A DNA stretch of 64,000 nt. Origin: Parafilimonas terrae. Its GTDB lineage: Bacteria > Bacteroidota > Bacteroidia > Chitinophagales > Chitinophagaceae. The notes beneath the pieces are model-generated. The model saw only the letters and a list, made by a program, of their open reading frames with translations, had not been told where the DNA came from and made no database searches. Location of the stretch: the NCBI RefSeq assembly GCF_900115755.1, contig NZ_FOXQ01000002.1, forward strand, positions 124,001 to 188,000, read 5' to 3'. Below are positions 57,491 through 64,000 of this stretch, one piece after another (the stretch's first letter is position 1; each line of letters begins with the position of its first letter). Position numbers and translations under genes: made by a program.

Positions 57491-58027
57491 TTAAAAATTA
57501 AATCCTAACCGTATTAGTCCGGCCGATAAAGAGCTGCCTGATAATGCAGTAGATTCATATCTTACTCCTATCTCGAAAGAACCGAATTGGGCACCCACGG
57601 CCGGGGCATACGTAAAGCCGCTTTGATTAACACTTACAAGCCCCCCATCGTAATCTTCAAAATAATATTTCATGGTGGAAAACCCCAATTCCCCCATAAC
57701 AAAAAAATGTTCGGCAAATACATATTTGTATCCTGCCTTAACAGGTATTTGAAGCCCTGCTTTAAGGTCTTCATCATCGAAATTTTTTGGCAGGAATGCA
57801 ATACCACCCGAAGTTAATGTGACAAAACCGGGCCCAAGTTTATAGGAGGCACGTGCAGTAATGCCGGCAGCGAAATTGTACACGTCCTTAAAATCTCCGG
57901 TTAAAAGGCCTGCTTCCAGCCCAAAACCGAAGCTTAGTTTTTCGTCGCTCTTTTGTGCATGTGCATTGTTGGTATTTAGAATTAATAATGCAGTTATAAA
58001 CGTGAAGAAGAAAATATGTTTATTCAT
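57491..58027 (-). CDS. Outer-membrane beta-barrel protein
   Basis: A 178-residue exported protein. The start at 58027 gives the signal peptide MNKHIFFFTFITALLILNTNNAHAQ. The mature part is made of amphipathic strands (LSFGFGLEAGLLTGDFKDVYNFAAGITARASY, HFFVMGELGFSTMKYYF, GFTYAPAVGAQFGSFEIGVRYESTAL) and ends in an aromatic residue (LIRLGFNF), as usual for assembly of outer-membrane barrels. The function is unknown. Confidence 0.8.
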   Translation of the reverse strand: MNKHIFFFTFITALLILNTNNAHAQKSDEKLSFGFGLEAGLLTGDFKDVYNFAAGITARASYKLGPGFVTLTSGGIAFLPKNFDDEDLKAGLQIPVKAGYKYVFAEHFFVMGELGFSTMKYYFEDYDGGLVSVNQSGFTYAPAVGAQFGSFEIGVRYESTALSGSSLSAGLIRLGFNF

Positions 58028-58103
58028 TTTTCTGTATTTTAAATTGTTAGTTTGATATAACATTAAGTTGCTCAACAGGATAGAAGACAGCCAATTTGCA
58101 TTA

Positions 58104-58661
58104 TTAATTATTAGCAGTAATCGTTGTATCTGCCGGTGTTGTTTCAGCCTTTAGTTTTGCGTTTTTCATATTGGGTATAGCTGTTCCAATAAGATATTTG
58201 GTATAACTAATGCAATACTGGATAGCCTTACGTGCTTCGTTTAAATTTTTAAGTGCGGTGGGAATTTTGAGAACAGGCACATGCAGGTCTTTTATGTTGG
58301 CAATCATATCAGCTACATTTTCCGCCAGGTCAGGCGCAGTTGAACCCACGATGCCTATTGCGTTTGAGCATTCATCAATTTGCGTTAAAAGCATTGAAGG
58401 GTCTGGTATGGAGCCTTGCAACTGGCCCTGGATGCCTTGTACCTTTGTATCAATTTCATCAACGCTTTTTAATAAAGTAAAGCTTGATGCAACAACACCA
58501 TCAATAGTGCTTACATTAACATTGTGAAGATTGGTAGAAAATTTTGGCCGCTGGGGCGCCTGTGAAACTTTACTGGTTTCCTGTGCATTTACTGTAATCA
58601 TTAAAAAAGAGAATACCATCAACTGGCTAAATAATTTTGAAAGGTTTTTAATCGTTGCCAT
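58104..58661 (-). CDS. Secreted helical hypothetical protein
   Basis: A 185-residue exported protein with a signal segment (LFSQLMVFSFLMITVNAQ). The mature part appears mainly helical (IDGVVASSFTLLKSVDEIDTKVQGI, DECSNAIGIVGSTAPDLAENVADMIANI, TALKNLNEARKAIQYCISYTKYLIG) and ends in a Thr/Ala-rich tail. I recognise no family. It lies upstream, same direction, of the barrel gene, with 76 bases between them, so the two may be co-transcribed. Confidence 0.65.
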   Translation of the reverse strand: MATIKNLSKLFSQLMVFSFLMITVNAQETSKVSQAPQRPKFSTNLHNVNVSTIDGVVASSFTLLKSVDEIDTKVQGIQGQLQGSIPDPSMLLTQIDECSNAIGIVGSTAPDLAENVADMIANIKDLHVPVLKIPTALKNLNEARKAIQYCISYTKYLIGTAIPNMKNAKLKAETTPADTTITANN

Positions 58662-58869
58662 AAAATAGTTTTTAAGTTTGTAAAATCAGTTTAAAGAATT
58701 GGTTGATGATTTTGGATTTGCTTAATCATCCATCAATCTTTAACAAAACTATTTTTGACAAACACCCTTTCCTATACCCACTAACCCTGATATTTTTACT
58801 GTTTTATATATTCAGTTATAGAATATTAAATTATAAGAATTAAAACATAAATAGGCGCAGGGGTTCTAT

Positions 58870-59391
58870 TTAATTATTAAAATGATAGCAGCAGCAAAAC
58901 AGTAACATCAAAATAACATCCCAAACAAATACAGAAAGTAAAAACCACCCCAAAGCCCATCTGTGTTTTTTTACATGTTCCATCAATAGTATTTTGGACC
59001 CGCCTTGTCGCACACTTGAATAGATGTATTTAAAAAAATCATTTTTAACAAATACATCCGGGATAATAATTGGGACCTTGAAGGATTGTAAAAACTCAAA
59101 ATCTTTTACCCTTATCCTGTGCAAAGGGAAAAGGCATTTATAACAATACCATACAAATTCAATACAACTGAAAGAATCGAAGTTTTCAAAATCAAATTTT
59201 AAATCGTAAGGCGTACCTATTAAAGATTTAGCCCTGTTTGTAACGGCTTTGCGATACATCTTCAGGATATCTGGGTTGCCCTCAAAATCATAAGTATTTT
59301 GAGGTTTTGCATTTTCCATCAGCGTATTAAAGATCAGTAGCTCGTTATCTAAAATATTTTTTTCATCATCAGGCCTGCACTTACCATCCAT
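58870..59391 (-). CDS. Permuted NlpC/P60-like (YiiX-type) hydrolase, C-terminal half with Cys
   Basis: A 173-residue frame starting 11 bases after the stop of the frame at 59403-59972. It holds the second half of a YiiX/YebB-like fold: AKSLIGTPYDLKFDFEN and the presumed catalytic Cys in FSCIEFVWYCYK. A C-terminal membrane segment (WALGWFLLSVFVWDVILMLLFCCCY) follows. In YiiX-type enzymes the His comes first and the Cys later on one chain, so this is half of a site. It could be a separately translated subunit, the product of a -1 frameshift, or part of a broken gene. Confidence 0.65.
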   Translation of the reverse strand: MDGKCRPDDEKNILDNELLIFNTLMENAKPQNTYDFEGNPDILKMYRKAVTNRAKSLIGTPYDLKFDFENFDSFSCIEFVWYCYKCLFPLHRIRVKDFEFLQSFKVPIIIPDVFVKNDFFKYIYSSVRQGGSKILLMEHVKKHRWALGWFLLSVFVWDVILMLLFCCCYHFNN

Positions 59392-59402
59392 TATATACTT
59401 TT

Positions 59403-59972
59403 TTATTTTTCTTCTTCAGGAGATACGCTGAATGAGAACCTGAGAACAGCTATGTCATCGCCATTGCAAAAATCATCAAGCGATGTTGCATGCACATTTC
59501 GCTGAGACGTGCAATGCAAAATCTGTGAAGTCGCGCCATTGTAGTCATCAACATAAATGCCTGCATGTGTAAAGAAACTATTTTCAGAAAAAACAAATTC
59601 ATCTATATATCTGCTATACCTTCTTAAGAATATATCGCCTGGTTGTAAATCTTTTTTGATAGTGTCAATATCAACTCTTTTCTTTCGTACAGGATGGGGC
59701 CTGTAGCTAAACCAGAAAGGAAACCAGAGCGTGTACTTACTGTGGGCCATGATGGCCCTGAAGCCTTTTTTTCCATGAGAAACACAATACAATAAAAAGC
59801 AGCCAACAGGAAATACGGCAAGTACAGACGGAATAGTATCCGGCATCTTTTTAGACAGTTGTTTTACCGAAAAAATAATGGTTAAGTGCAAGGCTGATAT
59901 AATAAAGAAGGGAAGCCATAACTTTCTCAAGTAAAATATTGCATAATCCCGGGTCTGTTTTTTAAGCAGCAT
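59403..59972 (-). CDS. Permuted NlpC/P60-like (YiiX-type) hydrolase, N-terminal half with His
   Basis: A 189-residue frame with two membrane segments near the N-terminus (LWLPFFIISALHLTIIFSV; SVLAVFPVGCFLLYCVS) followed by the first half of a YiiX-like domain: LQPGDIFLRRY, SFFTHAGIYVDD with the presumed catalytic His, and a strand ending IAVLRFSF. It stops at a GAAGAAGAAAAATAA sequence; a -1 slip at the A run would run straight into the following frame. Such hydrolases act on amide or thioester bonds in the envelope. Confidence 0.65.
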   Translation of the reverse strand: MLLKKQTRDYAIFYLRKLWLPFFIISALHLTIIFSVKQLSKKMPDTIPSVLAVFPVGCFLLYCVSHGKKGFRAIMAHSKYTLWFPFWFSYRPHPVRKKRVDIDTIKKDLQPGDIFLRRYSRYIDEFVFSENSFFTHAGIYVDDYNGATSQILHCTSQRNVHATSLDDFCNGDDIAVLRFSFSVSPEEEK

Positions 59973-60021
59973 ATCAAAAAGAATTATTTTAATAATTAAT
60001 TTTAGATAAACTAATTAGCTG

Positions 60022-61965
60022 ATGGCCTGCCCTGAAAAAAAGGTAACACTCATTTTAATACTGCTGTTCTTTCTGCATGTTGGGAATACGTTATTGGGGC
60101 AACAGATCATTTCTCATAAAAATACGGTTAAAGCTTTCAGCCTTTCATCTTTATCGTATTACCAAACCAATAATAAAAACGAAACACTCAAAAATATTGT
60201 CAGCAGTTATCGCTCCGGCCAGTTTACGGCTGTAGTTTCAAATGTACTAAATGCAGGCATACCGGGGCAATATTTCTGGGTTCATTTTACAGCTTTTAAT
60301 GCAGGGGATTCTTCGGAGGCAATGATTATTGATATTAATAATTCCAGATTGAATGAAATAGAATTGTTCAGGCTAACGCATGATACCCTGTTGTCTTTGG
60401 GCAAGCTCGGAGATTTTTACCCTTTCGCTGAACGGCCTGTGCCACATAAGGACTTTATTTATACTGACTCTTTATCCGGTAATCAAAGAAGTGAATATTT
60501 TCTTTTTATAAACCAGGTGGGCCATACATTTAATTTGCCTATTAAACTCTTTGATGTACGGGATTTCAGGTCAGCTACTTTCAAAGATTATTTGTTTGAT
60601 GGCTTTACTTATGGCGTCTTATTAGCTATTGCTATACTAAGCCTTTTTTTCTTCTTAAATTCAAAGCATTACCTGTACCTGTATTACGGCCTTTACCTTA
60701 TAACCGGGATATTATGGTTTCTAAGCTATTTTGGGCTAGGCTACGAATATATATGGGGTAATTACCCGCCTTTAAATACAGCCATGGCGCCTTCAATGGC
60801 TTCCTTCAACATCTGCCTTAACCTTCAGATATGCCAGATATTTTTAAAGTTATATAGTACAAACAGGTTACTCGATAAACTTGCCGGCTTTACAAAATAT
60901 GTGCTCCTGTTCATGGCGGTATTTCCGTTTTGCATTAACCTGAACGCATACGGCTACGTAATAAACCACACTTATCTCGTGTGTTTTCTTTTTACCATCC
61001 TGTTAGCAATGGTTATAGTGCTGATAGCTGTTGTCATTTATTCACTGCAGGGCATACTTACTGCCAGGTTCTACCTGGCCAGCAGCTTATTGAAAGCAGG
61101 AGGAATTATTAACCTGGCCTTGCTTGAACTGGGTATAACGCCTGCCGCATTTAATATGGAAGAGCTATTACAAACCGGCATTTTTATAGAAATAATTTTA
61201 TTAACCTACGCATTGGCCCTCCGGTACAGCAGGTTTAAATCCAAAACATTTATAAAGGTGATTGAAGCGCACGAGAATGAACGGCTGCTTATTTCAAAAG
61301 AGATACATGATGGAATTTCCAGCGCTTTAACAGGAATAAACTTCGGAATACAAAATTTTACAAGGGATATAACAGGGCTTACAAATGAAAATAAGGCCAG
61401 GCTGGATAAAATATTAGAAGAATTAGATAAGGTGCAGGTGGAAGCCAGGCATATTTCACATAATACAATGCCTGATTATATAGATTCCAATCCAATTGCA
61501 GTGATCGTTGAAAAATACATTGCAGGAATGCAGGAAAAATTAAAACAAAATGCAAATGGTGTATCATATATCAATATTCATTTTTCCTGCAACAGGCAGC
61601 TAAAGCCTTTTTCCGAAGCTGTGAAGTTGAATATATTCCGGATTGTGCAGGAGATTTTGAACAATATTCTAAAACATTCAAAGGCTTCAAAAGCCGATAT
61701 ACTTTTTTCATTTAATAAAAAGGAAGTGGTTATGTATGTGGAAGATGATGGCATTGGTATAACCCAGGAGAATAGTAAAAAAGGGGGAATGGGCATGAAA
61801 AACATACATACAAGGGTTACGCTGCTTAATGGAGACCTGGAAATAAAATCACCCGTGTATAAACATCATCCTGAACAGGAAGCTCCTGATTATGGCACAC
61901 TGATAAAAATACGCATTCCTTACAGGGACAATACAATAAAAACCGTAACAGGCTATGACTACTGA
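60022..61965 (+). CDS. 7TMR-DISM sensor histidine kinase
   Basis: A 647-residue inner-membrane sensor. A signal/anchor region precedes an extracytoplasmic 7TMR-DISMED2-like domain (about 40-185, GQFTAVVSNVLNAGIPGQYFWVHFTAFNAG), then a seven-helix 7TM domain (about 195-400, starting YLFDGFTYGVLLAIAILSLFFFLNS). The HisKA_3 dimerisation helix carries His429 (ISKEIHDGISSALTGI), and the ATPase domain shows the N box (IVQEILNNILKHSKAS) and EDDGIGI. It should phosphorylate the LuxR-type regulator whose start overlaps its end by 11 bases. The signal is unknown, perhaps a carbohydrate or envelope cue. Confidence 0.92.
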   Translation: MACPEKKVTLILILLFFLHVGNTLLGQQIISHKNTVKAFSLSSLSYYQTNNKNETLKNIVSSYRSGQFTAVVSNVLNAGIPGQYFWVHFTAFNAGDSSEAMIIDINNSRLNEIELFRLTHDTLLSLGKLGDFYPFAERPVPHKDFIYTDSLSGNQRSEYFLFINQVGHTFNLPIKLFDVRDFRSATFKDYLFDGFTYGVLLAIAILSLFFFLNSKHYLYLYYGLYLITGILWFLSYFGLGYEYIWGNYPPLNTAMAPSMASFNICLNLQICQIFLKLYSTNRLLDKLAGFTKYVLLFMAVFPFCINLNAYGYVINHTYLVCFLFTILLAMVIVLIAVVIYSLQGILTARFYLASSLLKAGGIINLALLELGITPAAFNMEELLQTGIFIEIILLTYALALRYSRFKSKTFIKVIEAHENERLLISKEIHDGISSALTGINFGIQNFTRDITGLTNENKARLDKILEELDKVQVEARHISHNTMPDYIDSNPIAVIVEKYIAGMQEKLKQNANGVSYINIHFSCNRQLKPFSEAVKLNIFRIVQEILNNILKHSKASKADILFSFNKKEVVMYVEDDGIGITQENSKKGGMGMKNIHTRVTLLNGDLEIKSPVYKHHPEQEAPDYGTLIKIRIPYRDNTIKTVTGYDY

Positions 61966-62593
61966 AGAAAAATATAAATTCATTGTTATTGACGACCACC
62001 CCTTTACAAGAGATGGTATTATCGGCTATGTAACTGCCCATGAAGAATTTGAATTCATTGGTGAATTTGGAGACACAAGGTCTGTTATAAACTCAACCTT
62101 TGCAGGCAGGCCCGATATAATAATTTTGGATTTAAACCTGCCCGGCATTGATGGTGCAAAATCGTGTGGCCTGCTTAAACAAAAGTTTCAGAAGTGTAAA
62201 GTTGTTGCTTTTACACAATATGAAGGAATGGAAAAAGAACTGGAAAAACTGGGCTTTGACGGTTATATAATAAAATCGGAGAAAGATTCGCTGGTTCCGG
62301 TACTGCTGGCAGTGCTTAATGGCGAAAAGTATTTTAAAACCAGCGCTAAAAAAAACGTGCATACATCTGAGAAGCTGAACAAGCTGGATGATTATTTAAA
62401 GTTTAAAGAATTAACCAGCCGGGAGATAGAAGTGGCAGAACTTTTGGCTGAAGGCTTTTCCAACAGGGAAACAGGTGAAAAGCTAACGATATCTGAAAGC
62501 ACTGTTGAAACGCATAGAAAACATATCCTTGAAAAATTAGGGGTGAAATCAAAAAGCGAGCTTTTTGCATTGTTAAAAAAACACCTTGAGTAA
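61955..62593 (+). CDS. NarL/FixJ-family response regulator
   Basis: A 212-residue two-domain regulator, translationally coupled to the kinase by an 11-base overlap. The receiver domain has the acidic pair IDDHPF (residues 12-17) and the phosphoryl acceptor Asp59 (IIILDLNLPGIDG). The C-terminal LuxR helix-turn-helix (about 145-205) reads LTSREIEVAELLAEGFSNRETGEKL, then SESTVETHRKHILEKLGV. Targets are not visible in this window. It is the last gene before the CRISPR array. Confidence 0.94.
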   Translation: MTTEEKYKFIVIDDHPFTRDGIIGYVTAHEEFEFIGEFGDTRSVINSTFAGRPDIIILDLNLPGIDGAKSCGLLKQKFQKCKVVAFTQYEGMEKELEKLGFDGYIIKSEKDSLVPVLLAVLNGEKYFKTSAKKNVHTSEKLNKLDDYLKFKELTSREIEVAELLAEGFSNRETGEKLTISESTVETHRKHILEKLGVKSKSELFALLKKHLE

Positions 62594-62629
62594 ACGGTTA
62601 ACCGTTTACAGTTAAACCGCCAACCGCCT

Positions 62630-62665
62630 GTTTCAGTCAAGGATAAATTGAAGTTACTCTCTCAC
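62630..62665 (-). CRISPR. Detached variant CRISPR repeat
   Basis: A 36-base copy of the CRISPR repeat with the internal variant GGATAAATTGAAGTT in place of GGAAGATTTGAAATT, both ends intact. It lies 120 bases left of the next repeat, too far for a normal spacer, so it is a remnant at the old end of the array. Confidence 0.75.
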
Positions 62666-62785
62666 TAAGTGGCAAGTCCATGGCCGACAGTCAACCGTCC
62701 ACGGTTAAACCATTAACTATCTGTCAGTTCATATTCAAAAATGGCTTTTATTTCTGTGTACTATGGTCTATGGACTATCAGCTTT

Positions 62786-64000
62786 CAACCAGTCAAGGAT
62801 AAATTGAAGTTACTCTATCACTTGGAGAAGTATTGGGAACCTTATTATGATTAATGGTTTCAGTCAAGGAAGATTTGAAATTACTCTCTCACGAATAATG
62901 TTCCCATTGACTATTGTCTTCAACATGTTTCAGTCAAGGAAGATTTGAAATTACTCTCTCACAGAAAATTGCGGTTAATGCAACTGTTTCCAACACTGTT
63001 TCAGTCAAGGAAGATTTGAAATTACTCTCTCACACAAGGTTGCTGCTGAACCAAAAGCAGACGTAACAAACGAACAAGTTTCAGTCAAGGAAGATTTGAA
63101 ATTACTCTCTCACTCCTGCAAAGCAGGTGGAATATGGAGTATTGGGTTTCAGTCAAGGAAGATTTGAAATTACTCTCTCACTTTATATTGCTTATCGCAC
63201 TTGGCTTTATTATATGTTTCAGTCAAGGAAGATTTGAAATTACTCTCTCACATTTAAAACCTATTGAGCCAAAAGACAAGAAAGAAGTTTCAGTCAAGGA
63301 AGATTTGAAATTACTCTCTCACCTGGATTCCGCATGCATTACCTTCGAATTGATTACGTTTCAGTCAAGGAAGATTTGAAATTACTCTCTCACTCGAGGT
63401 TTTCTTCTATAGAAAAACCTCTAAAAAGTTTCAGTCAAGGAAGATTTGAAATTACTCTCTCACAAGTTTAGAGGACCTTGACCGGCCTCTGGATTTGTTT
63501 CAGTCAAGGAAGATTTGAAATTACTCTCTCACTTTCAAAGCTGGATGTTTATGCGCGTTGCAGAACGTTTCAGTCAAGGAAGATTTGAAATTACTCTCTC
63601 ACTTGTATTACTTGCGGTATCTTATGCGGGGATTTTGTTTCAGTCAAGGAAGATTTGAAATTACTCTCTCACAAAGAGTTGGCTGCAGGTTCCAGGTTGG
63701 ACTTTGTTTCAGTCAAGGAAGATTTGAAATTACTCTCTCACGTTAATCTGGAAATTCTGGAATCCAAAATATTGTTTCAGTCAAGGAAGATTTGAAATTA
63801 CTCTCTCACAACTTTATGCAACCCCTGAATCGGATGATGCAGGTTTCAGTCAAGGAAGATTTGAAATTACTCTCTCACTGAATTGGATCAAAGTATTGGA
63901 AGACCGTTGGTTGTTTCAGTCAAGGAAGATTTGAAATTACTCTCTCACGATGCTGCCGCCGGCAGTGTTACCGCTTTAAAAGTTTCAGTCAAGGAAGATT
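62786..64000 (-). CRISPR. CRISPR array, leader-distal end, continues past the window
   Basis: A degenerate terminal repeat (62786-62821), then sixteen identical full 36-base repeats beginning at 62857, 62927, 62998, 63078, 63146, 63216, 63287, 63358, 63428, 63497, 63567, 63637, 63706, 63774, 63843 and 63913, and a cut one from 63982. The plus-strand repeat starts GTTTCAGTCAAGG and ends ACTCTCTCAC. Spacers are 32-35 bases, except one of 44 (63034-63077). Read on the minus strand the repeat ends ACTGAAAC, like the 8-base crRNA tags of type III and some type I systems; with the decayed repeat on the left, transcription should run right to left from a leader beyond the window. No cas gene is present here. 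Confidence 0.98.

Noticed and set aside
63134-63746. Small open frames rich in SVKEDLKLLSH or FSQGRFEITLS
   Set aside because: They are translations of the CRISPR repeat unit, not genes.
62893-63981. Deducing RNA targeting from the coding direction of spacers
   Set aside because: Several spacers are open in frames of both strands, so direction cannot be decided without finding the protospacers.

Overview
The window reads as a chromosomal segment of a Bacteroidota bacterium, most like the Chitinophagaceae (soil or freshwater glycan degraders). The evidence is a SusC/SusD pair, several TAnnTTTG-type -7 promoter elements with a -33 TTTG, many Sec-secreted or lipoprotein carbohydrate enzymes, families typical of the phylum (DUF2911, NIPSNAP, DUF6786, GH172, M28), and moderate A+T richness. 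I recognise no rRNA, tRNA, insertion sequence or integrase.

Region 1 (1-23.3 kb), after a truncated thioredoxin-like gene, is one co-directional polysaccharide utilisation locus (PUL). It holds a LacI repressor, a DUF6786 lipoprotein, fucose/arabinose isomerase (fucI), a FucP-type permease, a GH172 enzyme, SusC, SusD, two GH116 enzymes (one Sec-exported, one Tat-exported), an AraB-type ribulokinase, a SlyD-like FKBP, a G3E (COG0523) metal GTPase and an SDR dehydrogenase. Three copies of one 15-bp operator (GCTTAAACGATTAAA) lie in front of the DUF6786 gene and around the susC promoter, tying them to the LacI protein. GH172 and GH116 with FucI, FucP and ribulokinase, but no fucosidase and no fuculose-phosphate aldolase, fits D-arabinan (D-arabinofuranose polymer) breakdown better than L-fucose use: D-arabinose to D-ribulose to D-ribulose 5-phosphate.

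Region 2 (23.4-52.5 kb) is mostly housekeeping and scattered catabolism: M28 peptidase, NhaA, dihydrolipoyl dehydrogenase, a single-domain response regulator, galactokinase with a GH2 beta-galactosidase, a BadF/NAGK-type kinase, S41 peptidase, CocE-type hydrolase, homogentisate dioxygenase, an outer-membrane protein behind two TTTAGA-N4-TCTAAA-like boxes, lysS, a DUF2130 protein, the agmatine pathway pair aguB/aguA interrupted by a four-helix-bundle gene, and accA.

Region 3 (52.5-64 kb) is accessory. It has a 1351-residue KAP-like membrane NTPase with TPR-like repeats (possible phage defence), outer-membrane and secreted proteins, a permuted NlpC/P60-like hydrolase split over two reading frames, a 7TM histidine kinase with its LuxR-type regulator, and a CRISPR array running off the right edge. 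The repeat, read on the minus strand, ends in ACTGAAAC, so the leader and any cas genes should lie to the right. The left end is the old, decaying end, with two variant repeats.
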